Shown here: piece after piece, positions 1-4,865 of the stretch
How the letters are laid out: every line of letters starts with the position of its first letter
How positions within the stretch are numbered: the stretch's first letter is position 1
Assembly: GCA_021845705.1 (NCBI GenBank)
Contig: JAJZVJ010000224.1
Location: forward strand, 1-5,032
DNA from: a bacterium
GTDB lineage: Bacteria; Elusimicrobiota; Elusimicrobia; Elusimicrobiales; UBA9959
Direction: 5' to 3'
DNA length: 5,032 nucleotides
Program-made: the position numbers and the translations under genes
Notes under the pieces: model-generated
What the model saw: only the letters and a program-made list of their open reading frames with translations
What the model was told of the DNA's origin: nothing
Databases searched by the model: none

Positions 1-852
1 CCCAGTTATATGGGGGGCCTGCAGGTGTTCAAGTCCTACGGCGCGGAATTCGTGGGCGTAAAGCTGGAAGACGACGGGATAAGCACGGAGGAGCTCGAGG
101 AGAAACTTATCTGGCTCAGGGCCCAGGACGAGCATTATAAATTCGTGTACCTGGTGCCGGATTTCCAGAATCCCAGCGGCGTAACGCTGTCGGCCGAGAA
201 GCGGGAAAAAGTTATAGCTCTTTCGGAAAAATATAATGTCGCTATCATAGAGGACTCTCCCTACCGCCAGATACGCTTTGAAGGAAAAGCGCCCGACATG
301 CTTTACCGCCTCGACCAGGATACCCGCAAGACCGACAATATCATCTCCCTGTTCACCTTCTCCAAGACGTTCGCCCCCGGCCTGCGCCTGGGGATCATCC
401 TCGCGCACCCCCAGATCATAAAGAAGATGGAGATCCTGAAGCAGTCGCTCGACCTTTGCACCTCCAGCCTGAACCAGCTTATCGCCGCCGACTTCCTGCG
501 CTCCGGCTTTTTCGAGAAGCACATCGAGGTCGTGAAGAAGACTTACAAACTTAAGAAGGACACCATGGTGGCCGCCCTGGAGAAATATATGCCGGAGGGT
601 GTCACCTGGACGAAGCCCGAGGGCGGACTTTTCCTTTGGGTGCGCCTGCCGGAGGGCATGAGCGCCGACGAAATGTTCGCCGACGCGCTCAAAGAGAACG
701 TGGCCTATGTGATAGGTTCCGCTTTCCACTGCGACGGTTCCGGCAAGAACACCATGCGCCTTAATTTCTCCTATCCCACGCCCGAAGATATAGACGAGGG
801 GATAAAGCGCCTGGCCACCGCCGTTAAAAAGCGCCTGGTCGCCGCTAAATAG
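1..852 (+). CDS. PLP-dependent aminotransferase, class I/II (5' truncated by window edge)
   Basis: This is the C-terminal part of a fold-type-I pyridoxal-phosphate aminotransferase of the 2-aminoadipate/MocR-like branch, which transfers an amino group from an amino acid to a 2-oxo acid in the cytosol. The frame is open from base 1 and reads PSYMGGLQVFKSYGA, which matches the family's middle region, so the ATG at 10 is internal and about 100 N-terminal residues are missing. Visible landmarks are PDFQNPSG with the cofactor-contacting Asn (169-171), EDSPY with Asp (253-255) and Tyr (262-264), FSKTFAPGLRLG with the Schiff-base Lys (364-366), and MRLNFSY with the substrate-carboxylate Arg (757-759). 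All core catalytic residues are present, so the enzyme looks intact. It ends 18 nt before pduS and is probably co-transcribed with it. Substrate specificity cannot be read from the sequence, and a role in the microcompartment pathway is possible but unproven. Confidence 0.93.
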   Translation, partial: PSYMGGLQVFKSYGAEFVGVKLEDDGISTEELEEKLIWLRAQDEHYKFVYLVPDFQNPSGVTLSAEKREKVIALSEKYNVAIIEDSPYRQIRFEGKAPDMLYRLDQDTRKTDNIISLFTFSKTFAPGLRLGIILAHPQIIKKMEILKQSLDLCTSSLNQLIAADFLRSGFFEKHIEVVKKTYKLKKDTMVAALEKYMPEGVTWTKPEGGLFLWVRLPEGMSADEMFADALKENVAYVIGSAFHCDGSGKNTMRLNFSYPTPEDIDEGIKRLATAVKKRLVAAK

Positions 853-870
853 GTTTAAAAAAGCTCATTA

Positions 871-2214
871 ATGTCCGACTTTTCAGCCGAGTTCAGCCGT
901 AACCTGCGCGCTTCCGGGGTAGTTGGGGCCGGCGGCGCCGGCTTTCCCGCCTATGTTAAAGCCCAGGGCCGGGCGGAATGCGCCCTGGTGAACGCGGCCG
1001 AGTGCGAACCCCTGCTTAAGAAAGACCAGAAGATCCTGGAGTATTTCCCCGGCAAGGTGTTCGACGGGCTGGAGCTGATGATGAAAGCCGTCGGGGCGAA
1101 GCGGGGGCTGGTCGGCATAAAGAAGAAGCACGAAAAGGTCATTCTGCGCCTGGAAGAAATAGCCAAGAGCAGGAAAAATATTTCGGTCCTGGAAATGGGG
1201 GACTATTACCCCGCCGGCGACGAGCAGTGCCTGGTTTACGAGGCCACCGGCAGGATAGTGCCGCCGGGGGGCCTTCCGCTGGACGTGGGCTGCGTGGTCA
1301 GCAACGTGGAAACGCTCTATAACGCGGCTTTTGCGCCGCGCCCCGTCACCGAAACTTTTATAACCGTGAGCGGCGCGGTAAGAAAGCCCGCCACCTTCAG
1401 GGTCCCCGTAGGGGTAACCTGGCGCGAGGCCGTGGAACTCTGCGGCGGCGCCACGGTAAAGGCCCCGGCTTATATCGACGGCGGGCCCATGATGGGCAAG
1501 GTCATGACGGATTTCGAGGCGCCGGTAGTGAAAGCTTCGGGCGGAATCGTGGTCCTGCCCAAAGATCATCCCCTTATCGTTAAAAAAGCGCAGAGCCGGC
1601 CCGTCTTCTCCCGCATAGGGCGCTCTACCTGCGACCAGTGCTCTTTCTGCACCGAGTTCTGCCCCCGCTATATGCTGGGCCACAACGTGCAGCCGCACCG
1701 CGTTATGCGCACCATGCTTTTTTCCTCCGGGCCCGGGCATAAGCTGCACAGCCAGTACGGCCTGCTCTGCTGCGAGTGTTCGCTATGCACCCTTTACGCC
1801 TGCCCCGAGGGGCTGAACCCCCGCGAGGCCTGCGTGGCCGCCAAGGCCGACTTGCGGGAACTTAAAACCGGTTTCAAGAATTCCTCCCTTAACACCGGGC
1901 GCGCGCCGCGGGTGCACCCGGTGCGCGATTTCCGCAAAGTCCCGGTTTCAAAGCTGGTGAAGCGGCTGGGCCTTGAGGGTTATAATAAGGACGCGCCCTG
2001 GACCGAGTTTTCATATAAACCCCCGCGGGTTAAAATTTTAATGAGCCAGCATATAGGCGTGCCCTGCGTTCCTTCCGTAAAAGAAGGACAGCGGGTGGAA
2101 AAAGGCGCGGTCGTGGGGGATGTCGCGGCGGAGAAACTCGGCTGCCCGGCACACGCCAGTATTTCCGGGACCGTAGGCAGGGTCAATGAAAAATACGTGG
2201 AGATAACAGCTTAA
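871..2214 (+). CDS. pduS: PduS-type BMC flavin/iron-sulfur oxidoreductase (RnfC-like)
   Basis: 447 aa, close to the usual PduS length of about 450. PduS is a flavoprotein with two [4Fe-4S] clusters, related to RnfC and the 51-kDa subunit of complex I. In propanediol microcompartments it acts as a cobalamin reductase and is thought to pass electrons through the shell protein PduT. Domains in order: a glycine-rich flavin/nucleotide-binding start (GVVGAGGAGFP, residues 16-26) followed by NAAECEPLLKKDQ; an SLBB-like segment around 160-195 (FITVSGAVRKPATFRVPVG); a ferredoxin-like region with C254/C257/C260/C264-P and C300/C303/C306/C311-P; and a C-terminal barrel-sandwich segment (about 387-447) with GVPCVPSVKEGQRVEKG. 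No membrane segment is visible, as expected for PduS rather than a membrane complex subunit. There is no strong Shine-Dalgarno before the ATG, but the N-terminal motif supports this start. RnfC is the alternative; the domain order and the adjacent pduT favour PduS. Confidence 0.93.
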   Translation: MSDFSAEFSRNLRASGVVGAGGAGFPAYVKAQGRAECALVNAAECEPLLKKDQKILEYFPGKVFDGLELMMKAVGAKRGLVGIKKKHEKVILRLEEIAKSRKNISVLEMGDYYPAGDEQCLVYEATGRIVPPGGLPLDVGCVVSNVETLYNAAFAPRPVTETFITVSGAVRKPATFRVPVGVTWREAVELCGGATVKAPAYIDGGPMMGKVMTDFEAPVVKASGGIVVLPKDHPLIVKKAQSRPVFSRIGRSTCDQCSFCTEFCPRYMLGHNVQPHRVMRTMLFSSGPGHKLHSQYGLLCCECSLCTLYACPEGLNPREACVAAKADLRELKTGFKNSSLNTGRAPRVHPVRDFRKVPVSKLVKRLGLEGYNKDAPWTEFSYKPPRVKILMSQHIGVPCVPSVKEGQRVEKGAVVGDVAAEKLGCPAHASISGTVGRVNEKYVEITA

Positions 2215-2216
2215 GG
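2212..2216 (+). promoter_or_regulatory. Ribosome binding site of pduT overlapping the pduS stop
   Basis: TAAGG contains both the pduS stop codon and an AAGG Shine-Dalgarno core, 7 nt before the pduT ATG. This layout implies translational coupling of pduS and pduT. Confidence 0.5.
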
Positions 2217-2223
2217 CTTTATT

Positions 2224-2772
2224 ATGCTAAACGCTATCGGCGGGGTTGAACTTTCAAGCGTGGCCAAAGGCATGGAAGCCGCGGACGCCATGCTGAAGAC
2301 TTCCAATATAAAGCTGATCCTGTCCCGTTCGATCTGTCCCGGCAAATACATTGCGCTCGTAGCCGGCGACGTCGGGGATGTTAACGCCGCCGTGGAGGCG
2401 GGCTCCGCCAAAGCCGCGCACGCGCTGGTGGACAGCTTCGTTATCCCCAATATCCATCCCGAAGTTTTCCCGGCCATAGAGGGCACTACCGTTGTGGAGG
2501 GCCTTGAGTCCCTCGGCATAATAGAGGCCTTTTCCGTCTCCGCCCTGATAGAGGCCGCCGACGCCGCCGTCAAGGCCGCGCCCGTTAAGCTGCTTGAAAT
2601 ACGCCTGGCCATGGCCCTCGGAGGCAAAGCCTTCGTCACCCTGACCGGCTCCGTCGCCGCCGCCGAAACCGCCGTCGCCGCCGGCGCCGCCGTGGTGGCC
2701 AAAAAAGGCCTTCTCGTAGAAAAAGTGGTGATCCCCCAGCCCCGCCAGGAGCTGCTGCGGGAGATAATTTAG
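2224..2772 (+). CDS. pduT: PduT-like tandem-BMC shell protein with Fe-S cysteine
   Basis: 182 aa carrying two tandem BMC domains (about residues 3-90 and 97-180), the layout of trimeric BMC-T proteins that fill hexagonal positions in the microcompartment shell. The opening AIGGVELSSVAKGMEAADAMLK and the end GLLVEKVVIPQPRQELLREI match PduT closely. C38, in SRSICPGKY, sits at the same position as Cys38 of enterobacterial PduT. There, three copies around the trimer axis hold a [4Fe-4S] cluster in the pore, so this protein probably also carries one and conducts electrons. It lies 9 nt after pduS, its known partner. The second domain is rich in alanine (SVAAAETAVAAGAAVVAKKG, about 142-161), encoded by GC-rich near-repeats. 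BMC-T proteins without a cluster are the alternative, but the conserved cysteine argues against that. Confidence 0.95.
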   Translation: MLNAIGGVELSSVAKGMEAADAMLKTSNIKLILSRSICPGKYIALVAGDVGDVNAAVEAGSAKAAHALVDSFVIPNIHPEVFPAIEGTTVVEGLESLGIIEAFSVSALIEAADAAVKAAPVKLLEIRLAMALGGKAFVTLTGSVAAAETAVAAGAAVVAKKGLLVEKVVIPQPRQELLREII

Positions 2773-2798
2773 CCGCAGTTCCTGCCCTTGACTGCGGC
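2772..2798 (+). terminator. Hairpin directly after pduT (weak terminator or structured element)
   Basis: GCCGCAGT (2772-2779) pairs perfectly with ACTGCGGC (2791-2798), an 8-bp stem with an 11-nt loop that starts on the last base of the pduT stop codon. It could weaken read-through at the end of the pduS-pduT operon. No T-run follows, so it is not a canonical intrinsic terminator. Its right arm includes the last three bases of the -35 box of the next promoter. Confidence 0.4.
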
Positions 2799-2816
2799 GT
2801 AGGTGTGATGTATACT
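2788..2816 (+). promoter_or_regulatory. Sigma70-type promoter of the vapBC operon
   Basis: TTGACT (2788-2793) and TATACT (2811-2816) are separated by 17 bp, the ideal spacing, and each differs from consensus at one position. A start site 6-8 nt after the -10 box would fall at about 2822-2824, on the A of the antitoxin ATG. The predicted mRNA is therefore leaderless or nearly so. No Shine-Dalgarno could precede this ATG on such a transcript. Confidence 0.75.
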
Positions 2817-2824
2817 ATACATCA
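2806..2824 (+). promoter_or_regulatory. 19-bp palindromic operator over the -10 box
   Basis: TGATGTATACTATACATCA is a perfect 9+1+9 inverted repeat centred on 2815. It covers the whole -10 box and ends on the first base of the antitoxin start codon. Ribbon-helix-helix antitoxins are known to bind short palindromes in their own promoters, so this is very probably the autorepression site of the toxin-antitoxin operon, with binding directly blocking RNA polymerase. Confidence 0.75.
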
Positions 2825-3102
2825 TGAAACGAACGCAGATATACCTTTCAACGGAGCAGTGGAAAACCCTGCACGCCTTAAGTTTTCGGACGCATCAGTC
2901 CATGTCGGACCTGATACGTGCCGCGCTCGACCGGAAATACCTGCGCGCCGGTCCCTCGGGTTTTGAAGCCTCGCTGAGAGCTGCTTTCGGCATCTGGAAA
3001 GACCGTGACGATATAGGTGATACCGCCGCTTATGTGCGGGGGCTGCGCAAGGGAACACGGTTACAGCGCTTGCAGCAGTTGAGGGCGAAACCGCATGCAT
3101 GA
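2824..3102 (+). CDS. vapB: Ribbon-helix-helix (CopG-like) antitoxin
   Basis: 92 aa. The N-terminus KRTQIYLSTEQWKTLHALSFRTHQSMSDLIRAALDRKYL (residues 2-40) has the form of a ribbon-helix-helix DNA-binding domain: a short basic beta strand (RTQIYLS), a helix, a turn, then a second helix (SMSDLIRAAL). The tail, with WKDRDDIGDTAAYVRGLRKG, is typical of antitoxins that neutralise PIN toxins by wrapping over the active site. It probably represses its own promoter at the palindrome that abuts the start codon. The ATG at 2824 is chosen because the beta strand begins right after it; a later start would destroy the DNA-binding fold. The last 8 nt overlap the toxin gene. The gene is AT-richer than the neighbouring pdu genes, which fits horizontal acquisition. 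The name vapB is given by partner, not by sequence identity. Confidence 0.88.
   Translation: MKRTQIYLSTEQWKTLHALSFRTHQSMSDLIRAALDRKYLRAGPSGFEASLRAAFGIWKDRDDIGDTAAYVRGLRKGTRLQRLQQLRAKPHA
3081..3085 (+). promoter_or_regulatory. Ribosome binding site deciding the vapC start
   Basis: GAGGG lies 9 nt before the ATG at 3095 and 18 nt before the in-frame ATG at 3104. The spacing favours 3095 as the toxin start, inside the 3' end of the antitoxin gene. Confidence 0.5.
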
Positions 3103-3475
3103 TATGTTGCTCGACTCCGATGTCATTATAGAGGTTCTCCGCGGCAACGAGGACGTCCTGGAGGAAGTCATTAGCCTCGGAAAATCCGGCCGCGCGATCC
3201 TTTATACTCCCATATCCAAAGCTGAAATCTACCACGGGATCCGGGAAGGCGAAACCGGGAAGGCCGAGGCGCTTTTTTCCGGCTGTATATCCGTCCCGAT
3301 AACCGACGAGATCGGGGAAAAAGCCGGGCGCTACCTTAGCCAATTCCACAAAAGCCACGGAACGGACATCGCCGACGCGCTGATAGCCGCTGCGGCCTTC
3401 GTTAACAAGGCAGATCTTTTTACGTTTAACCGCAAGCACTTCCCTATGAAAGACCTGAAGTTGTATAGGCTATAA
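3095..3475 (+). CDS. vapC: PIN-domain ribonuclease toxin (VapC family)
   Basis: 126 aa, typical VapC length. VapC toxins are Mg2+-dependent endoribonucleases that cut tRNA or rRNA and stop growth when the antitoxin is lost. The PIN acidic residues are all visible: D7 and D9 in LLDSDVIIEVLRG, E44 in SKAEIYHGI, D91/D94 in TDIADALIAAAA, and the final LFTFNRKHFP block with N112 where many homologues have Asn or Asp. The domain is complete and should be active. The start overlaps the antitoxin by 8 nt, the usual arrangement for translational coupling. An in-frame ATG at 3104 would also give a plausible VapC start (MLLDSDV), but the upstream GAGGG fits 3095 better. The RNA target cannot be told from sequence. 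Confidence 0.93.
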   Translation: MHDMLLDSDVIIEVLRGNEDVLEEVISLGKSGRAILYTPISKAEIYHGIREGETGKAEALFSGCISVPITDEIGEKAGRYLSQFHKSHGTDIADALIAAAAFVNKADLFTFNRKHFPMKDLKLYRL

Positions 3476-3476
3476 T
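3471..3476 (+). promoter_or_regulatory. Possible -10 box before the MazE-like gene
   Basis: A perfect TATAAT overlaps the vapC stop codon. No good -35 box is found 16-18 bp upstream. A start at about 3483 would leave a 5' leader of only a few nt before ATG 3486, or about 15 nt before ATG 3498. Independent transcription is possible, but read-through from vapBC is as likely. Confidence 0.35.
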
Positions 3477-3485
3477 TAACATGGT

Positions 3486-3743
3486 ATGTCGGACCTCATG
3501 ATCACAATTATTAAAAAATGGGGAAATAGCCTGGTACTGAAAATTCCCAATTCACTTGCCAAGGATATGCAGTTATCCCAAGGGTCCGTGGTCGAGGTAG
3601 CGGTGGCGGGTGGCAGGATGTTGATAAAACCCAAAGAGCCACCCAAAATCTCGCTTACACATATGCTTAAGGGTATCACCAAAGGCAATCTGCACGCCGC
3701 ACAGGATTGCGGTGGTGGCGCGCCCGGCCAGGAAACACTATAG
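3486..3743 (+). CDS. mazE: MazE-like (AbrB/SpoVT swapped-hairpin) antitoxin without toxin
   Basis: 85 aa from ATG 3486, or 81 aa from ATG 3498. The second start gives MITIIKKWGNSLVLKIPNSLAKDM, the standard MazE beginning, and is probably the true one. Neither start has a clear Shine-Dalgarno. Residues 5-50 form the swapped-hairpin DNA-binding domain (KKWGNSLVLKIP, then LSQGSVVEVAVAGGRMLIKP). The tail LTHMLKGITKGNLHAAQDCGGGAPGQETL resembles the MazE segment that binds MazF, so the protein looks full length. MazE neutralises the MazF ribonuclease and represses its own operon. No mazF follows: the next 339 nt are non-coding. The gene is visibly AT-richer than the pdu genes. It may be an orphan left after toxin loss, or a second regulator of the preceding vapBC pair. 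Confidence 0.82.
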   Translation: MSDLMITIIKKWGNSLVLKIPNSLAKDMQLSQGSVVEVAVAGGRMLIKPKEPPKISLTHMLKGITKGNLHAAQDCGGGAPGQETL

Positions 3744-3812
3744 CTTTATTGCCTGGTAATAGCCCTGTTCAGTAGTTTATGGGGAAGAGGTTGGGTTCTC
3801 TCTGTTTGCCGC

Positions 3813-3966
3813 GGGCGCCGCGGGGACCAGAACGCAAAATCAGCGCCGCGCACACCGTGCGCGCGCTTCCGCGTCTTGGCCCTCGCGCTTATGCAGGCTC
3901 GGGGCGGGGAACTGTCGCTTCGCTCCATCCCGACACGGTTTTGATAACCCGGTCCCCGCGGCGCCC
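3813..3966. repeat. 16-bp perfect inverted repeat enclosing a 154-bp element
   Basis: The arm at 3813-3828 (GGGCGCCGCGGGGACC) is the exact reverse complement of 3951-3966, with 122 nt between. Allowing one bulged C at 3967, two more pairs form outward (3811-3812 with 3968-3969), and CAAAA (3835-3839) can pair with TTTTG (3939-3943) further in. The size and terminal inverted repeats are like a small non-autonomous mobile element or an intergenic repeat, but I see no target-site duplication. An RNA closed by a long stem is the other reading. The left arm also contains overlapping palindromes (GGCGCC, CCGCGG). Confidence 0.55.
3847..3863. repeat. Short GC-rich hairpin inside the inverted repeat
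   Basis: CGCGCAC (3847-3853) pairs with GTGCGCG (3857-3863) around a 3-nt loop, a 7-bp perfect stem. No T-run follows on either strand, so it is not an intrinsic terminator. It would be an internal stem if the 154-bp element folds as RNA. Confidence 0.4.
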
Positions 3967-4015
3967 CGCCACACGTGGAAAATCTGGTCCCGGAGCGCGG
4001 AGGCGACCCGCCGCC

Positions 4016-4037
4016 GCCTTGGGGATACCCTCAAGGC
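4016..4037 (+). repeat. Hairpin just upstream of the tpiA -10 box
   Basis: GCCTTG (4016-4021) plus GGG (4022-4024) pair with CCC (4028-4030) and CAAGGC (4032-4037), a 9-bp stem with one bulged T (4031) and an ATA loop. It ends 10 nt before the TATAAT box, where a -35 element would normally sit. It could be a regulator site, or an attenuating structure if transcription reads in from upstream. No T-run follows closely. Confidence 0.4.
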
Positions 4038-4047
4038 CCAAGATTTG

Positions 4048-4074
4048 TATAATAATTTTATTGTTAACTAGGAG
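4048..4074 (+). promoter_or_regulatory. Probable -10 box and Shine-Dalgarno of tpiA-pduL
   Basis: TATAAT (4048-4053) lies in a sudden AT-rich patch after the GC-rich spacer. AGGAG (4070-4074) is a strong Shine-Dalgarno 8 nt before the tpiA ATG. No clear -35 box is found at 16-18 bp, so the promoter may need an activator or be weak. A start near 4060 would give a leader of about 23 nt. Confidence 0.55.
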
Positions 4075-4082
4075 ACCTAAAA

Positions 4083-4862
4083 ATGGCTTCAAATAAACGG
4101 ACGCCCATGATAGCGGGCAACTGGAAAATGCACCTTAATTCAAAAGAGGCGGCCGATCTCGCCGCCGCCATCAGGAAGGGGCTCGACCCCGACCTGAAGC
4201 ATGAAGTGCTGCTTGCACCTACTTTTACCAATCTTCACGCCGTTAAGGCCGCGCTGGCCGGCTCCAGGATCTTCCTCTCCTCGCAGGACGTGGCCTGGGA
4301 GGAAAAAGGCGCTTTTACCGGGGCTGTTTCCCCGTCGCAGATCATCGACGCGGGCTGTACGCACGCTATCATCGGCCACTCCGAGCGCCGCAAGATCTTC
4401 CTTGAAACCGATGAGATGATAAACAAGAAGATGAAAGCGGCCATAAAAGCCGGCCTTGTGCCGGTGCTCTGCATAGGGGAAACCCTTGAGGAGCGCGAGA
4501 GCCAGAAAACCTACCGCGTCCTGGAGACCCAGCTTAACGGCGCTTTCGCCGGTATCACCGCCGCCGAGGCCGCAAAAGTAGTCATTGCCTACGAGCCTGT
4601 CTGGGCCATAGGCACCGGCAAGACCGCCACCCCGGACCAGGCCCAGGACGCGCACGTCTTCGTGCGCAAACAGGTCGAACGCATTTACGGCAAGCCCTAC
4701 GCAGAGGCCGTCCGCGTGCTTTACGGCGGCTCCGTGAAGGCGGATAACGTCGACGAGTTAATGGCCCAGCCGGATATAGACGGCGCCCTCGTGGGCGGGG
4801 AAAGCCTTAAAGCCGACAAGTTCCTGCGCGTCATCCATTTTCAGGCGGTGTTAAGCAGATAA
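4083..4862 (+). CDS. tpiA: Triosephosphate isomerase
   Basis: 259 aa, slightly longer than the usual 250. The enzyme interconverts dihydroxyacetone phosphate and glyceraldehyde 3-phosphate in the cytosol. All catalytic landmarks are present: N13 and K15 in AGNWKM, the electrophilic H99 in GHSERR, the base E171 in YEPVWAIGTGKTA with the flexible lid (172-182), YGGSV (214-218) and the phosphate-binding GALVGG (234-239). The residue after GG is Glu (GGESL), where Ala or Ser is more usual; the effect is unknown. A strong AGGAG supports the start. pduL begins 3 nt after the stop, so the two are almost certainly co-translated. No glycolytic gene is adjacent, which is unusual: tpiA most often sits with gap and pgk. 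The context suggests service to the microcompartment pathway, though it may simply be the only tpiA of the cell. Confidence 0.97.
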   Translation: MASNKRTPMIAGNWKMHLNSKEAADLAAAIRKGLDPDLKHEVLLAPTFTNLHAVKAALAGSRIFLSSQDVAWEEKGAFTGAVSPSQIIDAGCTHAIIGHSERRKIFLETDEMINKKMKAAIKAGLVPVLCIGETLEERESQKTYRVLETQLNGAFAGITAAEAAKVVIAYEPVWAIGTGKTATPDQAQDAHVFVRKQVERIYGKPYAEAVRVLYGGSVKADNVDELMAQPDIDGALVGGESLKADKFLRVIHFQAVLSR

Positions 4863-4865
4863 ACA

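Larger units (their letters stand above)
3744..4082. other. 339-bp structured, GC-rich intergenic region
   Basis: No credible gene lies here on either strand. Open frames exist (for example a plus frame at 3779-4096 and minus frames at 3840-4034 and 3889-4092), but their products are Arg/Pro/Ala-rich with no recognisable domain, as expected from GC-rich non-coding DNA. The first 70 nt are of ordinary composition, about 3800-4020 is extremely GC-rich and full of inverted repeats, and the last 45 nt are AT-rich and contain the tpiA promoter and ribosome binding site. No intrinsic terminator with a T-run was seen. It could be a repeat element, a structured RNA or a decayed mobile fragment. Confidence 0.6.

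Noticed and set aside
883..1749. 288-aa open frame on the minus strand opposite pduS
   Set aside because: It is a shadow of pduS in GC-rich DNA: the product is His/Ala/Gly-rich with no domain, while the plus frame has full PduS motifs.
2640..2700. GCC/GTC near-repeats suggesting a tandem DNA repeat
   Set aside because: They encode the alanine-rich helix of the second BMC domain, are irregular, and fit normal codon choice in a GC-rich genome.
2211..2702. 163-aa minus-strand frame opposite pduT
   Set aside because: Ser/Ala/Thr-rich shadow of the alanine-rich BMC domains; no start signal or domain.
3811..3969. Complete insertion sequence bounded by the inverted repeats
   Set aside because: The interior is only 122 nt, has no transposase fragment, and no target-site duplication is visible; at most a non-autonomous or repeat element.
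3744..4020. CRISPR array or tRNA gene in the GC-rich spacer
   Set aside because: There are no regularly spaced direct repeats, and no cloverleaf with a T-loop GTTCGA-type motif could be found on either strand.
3840..4092. Two minus-strand open frames (64 and 67 aa) that might encode a lost toxin
   Set aside because: Neither resembles MazF or another toxin; both are composed of Arg/Ala/Pro runs expected from the GC-rich inverted repeats.
3779..4096. 105-aa plus-strand open frame in the spacer before tpiA
   Set aside because: The product is Arg/Pro-rich with no recognisable motif, it has no ribosome binding site, and it runs across the tpiA promoter, Shine-Dalgarno and start codon.
4140..4655. 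171-aa minus-strand frame opposite tpiA
   Set aside because: Antisense to a fully conserved triosephosphate isomerase and without any recognisable domain.
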